Origin: Incurvaria masculella
Taxonomy: Eukaryota; Arthropoda; Insecta; Lepidoptera; Incurvariidae
Reading direction: 5' to 3'
DNA length: 64,000 bases
Assembly (NCBI GenBank): GCA_946894095.1
Contig: OX335643.1
Coordinates: forward strand, 7,861,036 to 7,925,035
In this document: piece by piece, positions 9,452 through 21,200 of the stretch
Position numbering within the stretch: the first letter of the stretch is position 1
Layout of the letters: every line of letters starts with the position of its first letter
Translations under genes and position numbers: made by a program
Notes under the pieces: generated by a model
The model's input: only the letters and a program-made list of their open reading frames with translations
What the model was told of the DNA's origin: nothing
The model's database searches: none

Positions 9452-12400
9452 TTTTTTATTTTTATTGAATAAATGTCAACCTATTATATCTGCAATCACG
9501 GAGACATGGCTAAAACCGGGTTCTTTTTTTAGAGTCCCGGGATACTCGTGTCTGCGTGATGACAGGGATGATGGATGGGGCGGCGCCGCCCTATTCATCA
9601 AAAAATCCATCTCTTCATGCCAAGTGAACCTTCCTCCTCACAGCAACCTCTTTAATGCGGTGGCTGTGAGGACGAATGGCATCACCTTCATCTGTGTATA
9701 TATTCCTCATCCCCATATCACTATAATACCTGAATTAAGAAATATTTTTAATTTTGTACCTTCTCCTTTTGTTGTTCTTGGAGATTTTAATTGTCACCAT
9801 TTTGTATGGGGCTCTTCACATTGTGACACATTTGGTACTAAAATGTTGGACCTGATCGATGACTTCAATCTATGTATTTTAAACGATGGTTCCCCTACTC
9901 GTAGAGTATCGCCGATCCAACGTCTTAGCGCAGTCGATTTAACACTGTGTTCTGCCACTCTTGCATCCTTAATGACATGGAATATTGACTTCATTTCTTA
10001 TGGCAGTGATCACTTTCCTATTCAGTTAACTATTCCCCTTAAATCCATGCCTGCAGTGAGCTTAGTGCCTCTTCTGAGGTACAGAATATGTGACGCTGTC
10101 TGGTCTGAGTTTTCTGCAGCTGTTGAAAGAAGGACCTCCTCACTTCCTATGATCACAGAAGATAACCTACTCTTTTGCTACAATGAATTTGTAGCATCTC
10201 TTATTTCTTCTGCCGATGAAACAATACCCCTTAAGAATATCGATCCTACAGCTATTTCATCTCCTCCGTGGTGGGACAAAGAATGTTCCCAGGCAATAAA
10301 ACATAGAAATAACTCTGAAATACAATTCTGTTCTGACATGTCTATGGAGAATTTCTTACATTTCAAAAAAATACAAGCTCGTTCAAAACATTTACTACAC
10401 ACGAAAAAAAGAGATGGTTGGAACATATTTTGCGCTTCCATATCTCCTAATACAAAACCCTCTCAGGTGTGGACAAATATTAAGAGGTATAGGTCAGCCT
10501 TATCTCATCAAAACGACCTTAAAGCTGATACTTCAAATTGGGTCGAGCCCTTTCTAGATAAGCTAGCCCCACCCATAGCTCCCAACTTTGAGGAAACTCC
10601 TCAAGTATACAACTCAACCACTGTATCAGATCACTCATACACCGAATCAGGAATGGAATTTCCTTTTACGCTCTCAGAATTACAATTAGTTCTCAATTAT
10701 GTTAAAGATAGTGCGCCAGGCATGGATGGAATCCCTTATTCATTTATATGTAAATCTAGTCAAAATTCTCAGCTTTATTTTCTAGAACTTACTAATTTAA
10801 TTTTTAATAAAGGGAATATTCCCGATTCATGGAAGTCCCAAATTATTATTCCTATACTTAAACCCAATAAAGATCCGAACAGTTCCTCTTCATATCGTCC
10901 AATTGCATTATCATCTGTGTTATCAAAGATCTGTGAACATTTGATAAAAAATCGGCTTACCTGGATTGTAGAAAATCAAAATCTTTTTGCTTCTAGTCAA
11001 TTTGGCTTTCGAAAAGGGAGAAGTACTGCTGATAGTCTAGGGATCTTCACTACTGATATCCGTCTTGCTTTTAGCAGAGGGGAATCAGTCGTTGCTGTAT
11101 TTCTCGACATATCAGCTGCATATGATAATGTTCTTCTACCGATTCTCAGAAAAAAACTTCTTCTTCTCAAAATTCCCCATAAAATAGTCAACTTCATATC
11201 GAACCTTCTCTCATCTAGATCGATCACTCTCCGTATTAATGGTGTACAGACACTCCCTAGGACTATATGGAAAGGGCTGCCCCAGGGTTCAGTGCTTAGT
11301 CCAATTTTATATAACCTTTATACCCACGATTTAGAAAAAAGTATCAACCCCCATTGCCGCATTCTTCAATATGCGGATGATATTCTTATATACGTTGCTA
11401 ACAAGTCGATACTTCAGGCAGCTAAAAGCTTAAACTCAGCCTTGAAAGAATTGCATTTATGGCTATCCAACCACGGTCTGGATCTTTCTCCCTCCAAAAG
11501 TAACGCGGTTATTTTCACCAGGAAAAAAACAAACCCCGATGTTGTTATTTGCTATGATGATCATCCGATTTCAATTCAGAACCATGCCAAATTTCTTGGC
11601 GTAATTCTTGACTCTAAAATGAATGGTATTTTGCACTTAAATTACATTTCTGGAAAATGTGACAGAAATATTAACATTCTTCGTACTCTTTCTGGTGTAT
11701 GGTGGGGAGCCCATCCATTTAACCTCAAATTGCTTTACAATGCATTAGTTCGTAGTCATATGGACTACTGTTCATTTATTCTTGAACCATGCAGCAAGAA
11801 AGCATTGTCTACACTTGAATTGATTCAAGCCAAATGTATGCGTTTGATTATTGGAGCGATGAAGTCATCGCCTAAAAATGCCCTCCAGGTAGAATGTGTA
11901 GAGCCCCCTTTAGCCTTGAGAAGGCAGTATTTAGCTGATAGATTTCTATTTCGCGCTGCTCAGTTATCAAATCATCCTATATTTCCCAAACTCCGCCTAT
12001 TAGAAGAATACTCGCATGTTAAGAAATATTGGAGCTGTAAGTCTATAACTCCGCTTACCCTAAGCTTCAAGCTATTTGTTGCTATTGAATCCCCGATTAC
12101 TCGATCGTCCCCCATCCCTCCATATAATTTTCCCTTTGCCTCCATTATTTTTAAACCAAAAATAGAATTTTTCATAGGAATTGACAAAGAATCGATCAAC
12201 GCTGATAAAATATTCAATAAAGTCTCCTCTCAAAAGTGGCCTCTCTGGCAAAATATTTTTACTGATGCTTCCAAATTATCCAGAGATGGATGTGTTGGAG
12301 CAGCTTTCATTCATACGAACATCAATGTTTCCAGATCATGGAAGTGTCCTCCAGAGGCGTCGGTTTTTACTGGAGAATGTGTGGCTATACTTGGTGCTGT

Positions 12401-13118
12401 AACTTACATAAGGTCATCTAATCTTAAAAAAACTGTTATCCTTACCGACTCCCTCAGTTGCCTTAAGGCTTTACACCAAAACCCTTTCAAAAATAAACCC
12501 CATAATATTGTTCTCTCCATCAAACACTGTCTTGCCCAGTGCAATGCCGATGACATGGAAATTGTTTTGGCTTGGATTCCAAGCCATGTTGGCATTGAAT
12601 CCAATGAACTGGTTGACGGTTTAGCCAAAAGAGCGATAGAGTCTGGTGAACTCACTTATTATTCAATTCAACCCTCTGATTTATTGTCTTTACCCAAACA
12701 AAGTCTATACAAGCACTGGTCAATTGAATGGATTCGATCCAGAAGATCGAAAGGTAAACATTTTGCTGCATTACAACCAGAAATTCCGACAAAACCGTGG
12801 TTTTCTAAATATAAAAAACTGTCTAAAAAGGAAACTTCCGTTATATGTAGAATGCGATTGGGGCATTGTTGTACCCCAATATTTCTAACTAAGATCCACA
12901 TTGGAGATACTTCCCTCTGTGAATGTGGATTAGATGAGGGAAACCTTGACCACATATTTTTTTCTTGCTCTCTCAATAATAATCCACCATTATATAAACT
13001 ACTCACAGATTCGAAAATTGCTCTTCCTGCCAACATGAATACCCTATTAACCCTCGATCAACCCAGAGTAGTAAATATTATTTCCAAATTTATTAGATGT
13101 AATGATATTCAACTGTAG
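9390..13118 (+). CDS. Retrotransposon ORF2: endonuclease, reverse transcriptase, RNase H
   Basis: 1242 residues from the ATG at 9390 (MATTATVLQWNPRSI). Endonuclease motifs are ITETWLKPG, LGDFNCHHFVWG, AVDLTLC and an intact GSDHFPI with Asp at residue 207. Reverse transcriptase motifs are SYRPIALSSVLSKICEHLI, FLDISAAYDN, LPQGSVLSPILY and YADD at 661-664. RNase H from ~957 shows FTDASK, TGECVAI, LTDSLS and ELVDGLAKRA. A C-terminal finger (CECGLDEGNLDHIFFSC) lies near 1177. All catalytic motifs I can see are intact, so this copy is the better candidate for being active. Confidence 0.9.
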   Translation: MATTATVLQWNPRSIRHKKPDFLFLLNKCQPIISAITETWLKPGSFFRVPGYSCLRDDRDDGWGGAALFIKKSISSCQVNLPPHSNLFNAVAVRTNGITFICVYIPHPHITIIPELRNIFNFVPSPFVVLGDFNCHHFVWGSSHCDTFGTKMLDLIDDFNLCILNDGSPTRRVSPIQRLSAVDLTLCSATLASLMTWNIDFISYGSDHFPIQLTIPLKSMPAVSLVPLLRYRICDAVWSEFSAAVERRTSSLPMITEDNLLFCYNEFVASLISSADETIPLKNIDPTAISSPPWWDKECSQAIKHRNNSEIQFCSDMSMENFLHFKKIQARSKHLLHTKKRDGWNIFCASISPNTKPSQVWTNIKRYRSALSHQNDLKADTSNWVEPFLDKLAPPIAPNFEETPQVYNSTTVSDHSYTESGMEFPFTLSELQLVLNYVKDSAPGMDGIPYSFICKSSQNSQLYFLELTNLIFNKGNIPDSWKSQIIIPILKPNKDPNSSSSYRPIALSSVLSKICEHLIKNRLTWIVENQNLFASSQFGFRKGRSTADSLGIFTTDIRLAFSRGESVVAVFLDISAAYDNVLLPILRKKLLLLKIPHKIVNFISNLLSSRSITLRINGVQTLPRTIWKGLPQGSVLSPILYNLYTHDLEKSINPHCRILQYADDILIYVANKSILQAAKSLNSALKELHLWLSNHGLDLSPSKSNAVIFTRKKTNPDVVICYDDHPISIQNHAKFLGVILDSKMNGILHLNYISGKCDRNINILRTLSGVWWGAHPFNLKLLYNALVRSHMDYCSFILEPCSKKALSTLELIQAKCMRLIIGAMKSSPKNALQVECVEPPLALRRQYLADRFLFRAAQLSNHPIFPKLRLLEEYSHVKKYWSCKSITPLTLSFKLFVAIESPITRSSPIPPYNFPFASIIFKPKIEFFIGIDKESINADKIFNKVSSQKWPLWQNIFTDASKLSRDGCVGAAFIHTNINVSRSWKCPPEASVFTGECVAILGAVTYIRSSNLKKTVILTDSLSCLKALHQNPFKNKPHNIVLSIKHCLAQCNADDMEIVLAWIPSHVGIESNELVDGLAKRAIESGELTYYSIQPSDLLSLPKQSLYKHWSIEWIRSRRSKGKHFAALQPEIPTKPWFSKYKKLSKKETSVICRMRLGHCCTPIFLTKIHIGDTSLCECGLDEGNLDHIFFSCSLNNNPPLYKLLTDSKIALPANMNTLLTLDQPRVVNIISKFIRCNDIQL

Positions 13119-13300
13119 TTACTATTATGTGTAAAATAGTTCTCCTCTTAAATTGTTTTTTTTTTGTTTAGTGAAGTACCTATTAATTTTGTTTGTATTT
13201 TACTCTTATTTGCTCAGTAGCATTTATGTTCTTTTTAAACTTTTTATTCTTGATTTATAATTAAATCTTTAGCAAAAGTGTTTGCGAGATTAAAAAAAAA

Positions 13301-14026
13301 ATTTTTTTTTGGCATTCATTAAATTCACTCAATTATTTTCACCCATTATCTCATCAAACCGTCAATCAATAAAGTTTCAATGCCAAAAGTTTGTTTTGTG
13401 ATAATTATGAAAGGACCAGAATAAATTACTTCAATTCAAGAATTCAAGAATCAAGAAGTGAAACTTGAAACTGGCAAATTGTCCACACTGGACAGAGCCC
13501 AAAAAACAAATATATATATATAATATTTTCGGTGGTGACTGGTGGTCGATGCGATTGGAGTTCGTTGTGTATATTTGGTTAAAATAACTGAATATCTAAT
13601 TTTCAACAGAAAAGCTGATACATATCGGCTAACACCATCTTTATAAATTACATCCATAGCTGCTATGTGTTGCTTATAGAGTGGTCAATTGGACGTAAGT
13701 AGAATTCTAAACATTTTGTATTTTTACGATTCGGAAGATAACTCTAGGCCGGAACCCTATTACTGCCCGTCTATATACGCTCAAACATCCCGAGGTTGCA
13801 ATATTTCTGATAAGGCTTTACAAAGAAACCAACGGCAGCCAGGCCTACAGATAATGACAGCTTCTCAATTCTTCATGGATGTTTTACCGTGAATATTTGA
13901 AGTTATGCTTTTGCTCAAGTTTGCAATCGCTCAAGGTTCATTCATTTCAACAAAAGAGAAAAGTTGCTTTGATTGTGCAATTACAGGAGTTGTTGGTGGC
14001 TTATCCATACTCGACCCTTTTCAGTC
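13301..14026. other. Non-coding stretch, nothing recognised
   Basis: AT-rich flank of element 2 with a short TA microsatellite near 13510. Small open frames (13451-13657 minus, 13689-13892 plus) lack any protein signature and I treat them as chance. Confidence 0.4.
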
Positions 14027-14250
14027 TTCCATACCCAAAGGCTGTCAACGGGATCCTATTCTTAGTATTCGCTGTTCATCCGTCCGCCCGTCTGTCTGTC
14101 TTGTATGCATTGTATACATGTATCTCATGAACCGTAATAGGTAGACAGTTGAAATTTTCAGTGTGTATTTCTATTGCTGCTATAATACCCAATAGTAAAC
14201 AAAATAAAAGTTAAAGGGGTATTCAAGAAACGAGATTTTTCATAATGAAT
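14027..14250 (-). repeat. Pan-lepidopteran 'GGTTCCGTACC' dispersed repeat, truncated
   Basis: Begins CCATACCCAAAGG, continues with a CCGTCCGCCCGTCTGTCTG tract and CATGAACCGTAATAGGTAG, the reverse-oriented signature of the repeat seen better at 26955-27275. The outer end with the GGCCAAGTGCGAGTCGG box is missing. Confidence 0.65.
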
Positions 14251-14439
14251 CTTCTATAATGGTAAGGAACCCTTCCTGTACGTGGCCAGTTTTTTAAGTT
14301 GACTGAATAGATAGGATGAAAGATTTACCTTCTAGCAGCTTTGCATACATTTTTCACTAATCCTATCCATCCAGCAAGCTCGAGTCATTTACATTGGTAT
14401 TTTCCTGACATGAATGACTAATACTACACAAGTACCGTT

Positions 14440-14812
14440 ATGATATTAGCACAATGCACCACATTCCTGAAAGATTTAGGTGCCATGCCCGGACCTTCCC
14501 TTTATGAGCACGGCTACATTGAACTGGATGGAGAACATGGAAATTTGTTTAATGCCTCTTCAACCATCTTTTTATCCAATGCAATGGTACCAACCCAACC
14601 GGCCTTAAAACCCTACCACCTATTAGAGTAAGAGGACCTACAGTTTTACAGGAATTCCGAACCATGGAGCAGCTCGCATTCGTGAAGAAATGCACTTTTC
14701 CAAATCAGAATGAGTTATAAAGTGGTGCATGAACGGGGCGAGGATTTGAACCCAGACCTCTGGTATACTAGGCAAGTCCCCGCGCCACTAGGCTACGAGC
14801 CGCTCTATGACA
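14440..14812 (-). repeat. tRNA-derived SINE, nearly full length
   Basis: On the minus strand it starts GAGCGGCTCGTAGCCTAGTG, with a clear pol III A box (TAGCCTAGTGG) and B box (GGTTCAAATCC), followed by a body that ends at the GGTCCGGGCATGGCACCTAA region. It is the family reference for the many fragments in this window. Confidence 0.8.
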
Positions 14813-15254
14813 ATTTCCAATTACAAACATAGATTACATCTACATTTGCATGTACTTAAATTGGCTTAAAGAAATCCTTAATCTTAGCCTTTTTAGGACA
14901 GAGATCTTTTATTTAAGCATAGTTTTTAGGCTGTTCGGGTAAGCGGTAGTTTTTATGGCTGACGTTCCAATAATCAACCCTCTACTGTAGTTCTCCGTCC
15001 TAAGCAATTATCTGGGTATCAGAATTAGTACAGTGAACCTTTAGTAACACTTTTGTATAAAAAAGGGACAATACTTAAGAGTTTTGTGTAAATAATTTAA
15101 TTTTTTATTTTAATTAATTGCATGAGAAGTTTGAATGGGGGGAACTATCTCTACTCGACAAAACCACACGCAACATATCTGCTCATAGTCTAGAGACTGA
15201 TTGCATTATACATACCCAGAGAAAAAAATATATTTTAATTCTCTCTGTGTGCAG
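14813..15254. other. Upstream region or 5' intron of the DUF4706 gene
   Basis: AT-rich and without coding signal. A pyrimidine-rich tract ending CTCTCTGTGTGCAG at 15254 is a good splice acceptor six bases before the ATG, so this stretch is probably the end of an intron in the 5' untranslated region. Confidence 0.5.
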
Positions 15255-15259
15255 TCAGT

Positions 15260-18200
15260 ATGGCGAGCGTGAGTGCGCTGGCAGAGCGCTACTTCAGCAC
15301 CCTCAACCCGCTGGCGGAGAAGATCCAGCAGGATGTGGAGGAGGCGCGCGCCGCCTACGAGACCATGTGGGACTCCCTCACCGACAAGGAGAAAGTCGAG
15401 GTTCGTCCTAGCATGGACCATAGGCACTGACCATTCTATGGGCAAGAAAAACGGTGCCGACTTCATTGTTTTACAATTGCCCATTTACCTATAATCTGAA
15501 AGTCTTCAAATGTAATTTGAACACGCTCGATAGCTCAGCCATAGTCTGCAAATCAGCTGGCTTGGTGCCTCGCTAAGCATGGTTTTGCGAGGCGAGGTCT
15601 CTTTGGCTTTTCTGAGCACGTTTGGTCCTCAGCAGAGTCAACCATTTGCCAAGTTGCTTTATAATTATTTGTTTGTAAATCTAGCCTAATTAAACAAAGA
15701 AGCATAACAAAACAAAGAAGATAATGCACATGTTGCATCCTCCTCATAACAGAGACTGTCTTTTTCTTTGAAGTGGAGGAGATCTCAGAGCACAATAGCG
15801 CAATTGTGTGCTGTGCCCGCCAATAAGTTAGACCCGTCAGGGAAAGGCCCTGTTTGTATTAAAAAAATGCTCCGCAGGTCATCAACGAGAGCCTCATCAA
15901 GCCGGAGCTGGCGCTCAAGTACACGGCGCTCGACACGCTCGACTTCGACATCAACGACCCGCCGTTCTTCCGCCGGAGCGACCTGATGTCGTTCTTCGGC
16001 CGCGACCACGGCCGGCGGCTCGTGCACGACGACGCCTGCACGTACCGGGACGAGCACTCCGCGCCCTTCACGCACCACACGCGCAGTCAGCTCAACCTGT
16101 GCGAGCTCAGCGGGGCGAGGTGATTGCGATGTCTAAGAAAGGTTTTACAGGCACGGTGCCTGTTCCGCGTTGAACTATGGTAATATAAGGAAGGTCATGG
16201 CATAGCACCTAGTTCCCATTTGGTGTTTTAGGCTAATATCTGACGGTCAGTTTGGTATTAGCCATCTTTTAGGTAAAAAAATGGTATAAAGTTTGAAAGA
16301 AATGTTTTGGCACCTGTTTCCTCCAGGAATGATGTCTGTTGAGCCAGGGATTGATGTTAGTAAGATAGACAGGCATGAATTTCAACGTAACGACACTTTA
16401 CGATCAAAGTAAAGTGTCGCCAAGTGCCAGCTTAGGAGCGTCAAGAATCGTGAAACGTCCTATCCCTTTAGATCTGGATCCAGGCTAGGGTAGTGCTCAT
16501 TCCGACGCGTCGGCATCTTCAGACGCCCCTGCATCGGCCAGGTGAGACTGGGTGCTTTTACATTCAAATATTATCATATATTTTATTTATTTATTATATT
16601 TTTTTTATTTTATCAGAAACCTTACAGCTAATCTTAGAATATTACATGATAATTATTTTAATATTTTTAAGCCAATGACAAAGTTTCATTGTTTGCAAAC
16701 TGAAATGTCTTACAACTAAACGATTAAACTTGCAACATTCCACAACCGTGTGTGTGGTAGGGTGTGTATGCGGTATGTATGTGGTGAAAGTGTGTGTGAA
16801 ATATCAAATATTTAAGAAATCGTCGGATCATCAAATGTTACCGCAGGCACAAAGAGGAGGAGAAGCCGAGCGGTATGTCCGAGCTGGCACTGTCCCATTC
16901 GCGGGTGGTGAGCGAACTGAAGAACGCGCTGCGCTCGCACGACGCGCTCAAGAAGACGGAGTCGCCGACGCGCGAGCTCGGCGCGACCGGGGGCTTCATA
17001 GCCAAGATCATGAACAAGAAGCTGAGAGGTGAGGCGGGCAAAAATCTCATCTTCTCATACGACTGCTCTGAGCGAATGGTTGAAGTTTAAGGCATGATTA
17101 AAAAAAGGCGGTAACTACATACGGGCCTCATATGTAGTTACTGCCTTTTTAATAAGGAGGACAGTATAGGTGTGCATGTGTTTACACAACCTAACTTTAA
17201 AACTAAACATCTTATCAATATACGTATTTTACCAAAAGAAAGAGCTTGGAAAATTAAGTAGAACTGCTTTATAAACTCATTTACTCTCAAATTTGAAACT
17301 TAACGGATTTTACCAGTATACCGACGATGTGTATAAAGAATCGACAATAAAGCACTGAGTGGTGGATTACGTTAGGTTATGTTTGGCTTTCAGCACATTC
17401 GTGTTATATATGTATTGCACTTATCACATTCTCAACGAGAAAATAAGTGATGCAGCCAGCGTGTATCTAACTGACCCCTTCCAGTTTAGTAGTGGGGCCC
17501 AAATTGCTATTGTGATATTTTCTTTCCCATGACTTAATTTGATTAGCATTTGAACAATTTTTTTTCGGAATAATATCAAATTGTCTCTTTTGATTTACAT
17601 AGATTTTGTCAATACTATTTTCAAATCTATTCTGTTTTATTTGCAGGGTCTCTGAAAACTTTGACAGTTCTTTCAGAGTAGTTTGCCTAGACGCCACCTA
17701 GCCAGTTTTTTCCTTATTGAAATCAGCCTTGTCGTATTTATTCAAGCTCGTATTAAATTTTGTTCTAGGCAAAGACGAAGACAAGGAGCGCCTGGTGTGC
17801 AACGAGCCAATGTCTCAAATCGTCGCCTCGTCGGAGAACTATTTCAAAAGTGTCACCTCTCCCAAGTACGACAAGGAGTACTCTCGCACCTCGGTCGTCA
17901 AGTCGAGCAGCGGTGAGTTCAGATTTACACGAACACACATACATGCGTAACGTCTCATTTAATGCGGTGGTACCACCCCGGGCTGGTTTATCCCTACCGC
18001 CTAGGGTTGGGAGTAGCTACAGTTTAACATGGATGGTGCATGACCGGGGCAAGAATTTGAAGCCAGACTATTCGCATGAAAGGCAAGTCCTCTAGCCCCT
18101 AAACCAGTAGATGTTCAGCCTTTATAAGTGGGGTCGCAGAAAACCAAACTGGCATGTACTCTTATAAAATCCAACATCTGATTTATGTCTTTCTGCTTGT

Positions 18201-21200
18201 AACTTAGAACAGCAAACCCCATTTTGGTGCGGTTGGTATCTACGTATAGTTTGTTTCTTCCCATCAATTAAGGGGTGCATACAATCACACTAAATTGACA
18301 CGCGGGCGGAGCTTTGGGCGTTTGAAGCTAATAAATTTGAGCTGACAATGACAGACTTGTCACTAACAGCGATTTCGATCTTCACATGCACAGTGCACAT
18401 TTAAAATTAAATTCACTTATCCAACTCACAAAGAGAAAGGCAGCGGTACAGGGGCAGGGACTTGAACCCATGACTTCTCCCAAGCAAGGCAAGTCGCTGC
18501 GCTCCTGAAACCATGGGCCGCTAAAATAATTCTCCCTCTTCTTTTTGTAGCCCCACTAGGAGGCTCCTCTCGGCACTTCGACCTCCCTTTACGCCCATTT
18601 TCACCACCTCCAGCAATAAAAATCTCAAAATTATCTTTCGGTTAGACCATGTAAATATGTCCGGTTAACTTTTTGTTACATACAAAAAGTTTACTGTCGG
18701 ATTTCAGGTGGCTGGAGGTTGTGAAGTCGGGGGTTAGTCATAGTGTTAAAGCTTGGACAAGCATTCCTTATTCATGAATAATTAGTCACAAAGATAATTA
18801 TCACAACCATTTTGATGAGTAACCTGCGCTCATTCACCTCAAGAAAGCAACTGTTGTTCATTCCGCTTCATCGAGTCATAAGCACACATTAGCTGCAAAC
18901 TACTATGAATTGAGGTTACGCACGCCATTGATTGGTCATTTCCATGTCCGAGTGTTTGAGGGTTGATCGATCACTAACTGATATAAAATCAAATTCTGGC
19001 ATTGGTCTGTCTGTCGGTCTCTCTTTGTTAATCCGTTTATTACTTAAGATCCGATTTTAATGGGCATTGTATCTCCATATAGCTTGATTCGTCCGATCAA
19101 TTTATAAGCTACTTACCATCCGGATTAGATTTTATGGATGGATGGATTTTATCTATGGATTTTACAATACCACAGAGGTGAGTAGCTCGGATTGGGTGTC
19201 TCAGTAAGAATTTGAATATTATTATTATTATATTAATCATTAAATATACAAATCATTAACAAACATTCTTCCAAGCTGTAATGCACCCCTTTTGTAAATG
19301 TCGTACGGTCGTATTCAGAGTGATTATTACCAGACTACCCATACAAAATGCGACTTATTACCAACATAATCCACCTATTCAAGTGAGTCCGCCCAATCTC
19401 AAATTGCTGTATTTTATTGAACCAATTTCAATTGATAGTCGAAAATGGCGCACAATTCTAAATTCAAGTTCTTGTTTTTTTTGTTTGAGCCCTAGTTGTT
19501 TGAAGCTAATAAATTAGAGCAGACTGACAGACTTATCACTAAAAGTGGTTTCGATCTTCACTACAAGTGAAGTCGATCCTTGAGGTGATGAGACAAATCG
19601 TCTATATAAAAAATAAGTCTATGTGGGCACATAGTATATTAAGATATTTTAATGACCAAGAAGCCGTTTCTGATGAGTAGTCATTAGTGTGTGCCTTGAA
19701 ACTGTGTTAATTGCATTTCTGTTCTGTGCAATGGAAATGTGCTTTTTTGGAATAAAGGGTAATTAATGATAAAATGTAATCTGTGTGAGGTGTGCTGATG
19801 AATAAATAACCAACAGAAAATATTGTAAAAAATCCGGCCAAGTGCGATTCGGACTCGCACACGAAGGGTTCTGTACCATCAACACCAAATAATCACGTTT
19901 TTTGTATTTTTCCCTTAATTTTTTATATTTTTTATATTTTACCTATTTGTTGTTATAGCGGCAAAATATAAACATAATCTGTGAAAATTTCAGCGGCCTA
20001 CCTATTACGGTTCATGAGATACAGCCCTGTGAAAGACGGACGGACAGCGGAGGCTCAGTAATATGGTTCCGTTTTCACCCTTTGGGTATGGAACCCTAAA
20101 AAGTATTAAAAAAAATTTCAAACTTGGCAAAAAATCTTGTCAGTTATTCGCTGTGATTGTTGAACTGGCCAATGATAAAACATGACAAATCCGAGTGTAG
20201 TAAATAAATATGATGAATAGGTAGTCTGAGTTTGGAAGGTAGTCGAACCAGCAGAAAAAAAAGAGTTATTAAAATACATCTAACGGAGGAAATAGGGAAA
20301 CTGAAACTGCAACAGTTAAAAATATTATTTTCCAAAAATGGTTTTTAATAAAACCATTGAATAAATGCATTGAACCTTAACCAGTCCCCGGGAGACCTTT
20401 TCAGCTTAATTAAAAAAGAATAGCCGGTAATATCTTAAGACACTCCAATCTAAATGCATAAGTCTCGTCCACTTTTCTATGGAGGTCACGTTTGCTTAAT
20501 CAACCGTGTCATGTCTTTGTTTAAAGAAACTACGGTAAGCTAGCTCACGTGTGCACAGTTATGTGGACTTCCTAGTATTGCAGCATGAATTGTTAGGTAT
20601 TATGTAGATGCTTGAGGTATTGTGGGTTTCGTAATAATATGTGTGGGCACTTTACGTTTTATTTCATTTATTAATAACTTCTGGTAGTAAAACTACAATA
20701 AGTTACGTCACAAACTGATAGATGCGCGGATTCGATTAACTCGGTAAAGAAGAACCTGCTAAGAGATTTCACTGGTTTATAGGTTTTTTTCGGTCCACGC
20801 TTATGAAATAAACACTTGGTTGAGATAAATAGTCGTAACCTAAAGTAAAACTAACGAAAAGTATTACTTCTAATGAGTCTCTCCTGTCTACTACTATATG
20901 GCGCTGGTTTCGCATCTTGATCCTATGTTAAGGCATTTTGGCTGCAATGATGATAGCAACCTATTTAATCAGAATCAACTATCATCAATCATCTCAAATT
21001 AATGAGACGGTAATGTTGTATCCATTGAATGCATGAAATTATCAAATTACAAAGATTATCGAAAGCCACTGACTCATATTAGGATCTATGAAACCGCTGA
21101 ACCCAGAGACTTGAAATTTTCAGAGCGAAGTCCTTTTACGACGTAAACTCTTACTAAGAATGTTTTTTTCGAAATTCAATATTAAGGAAATGTATTCTGT

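Larger units (their letters stand above)
7676..13300 (+). mobile_element. Full-length I-clade-like non-LTR retrotransposon (element 2)
   Basis: A second, clearly different family member directly downstream of element 1 in the same orientation. It carries a 5' leader, ORF1 (7862-9451), ORF2 (9390-13118), a T-rich 3' untranslated region and a terminal A-tract at 13292-13300. I could not fix the exact 5' boundary or a target duplication. Both ORFs are complete and free of stops, so the copy looks young. Confidence 0.8.

Noticed and set aside
14700..14812. Possible genuine tRNA gene (A and B boxes present)
   Set aside because: It cannot be folded by eye into a full cloverleaf and continues into the repeated SINE body; the boxes are those of a SINE.
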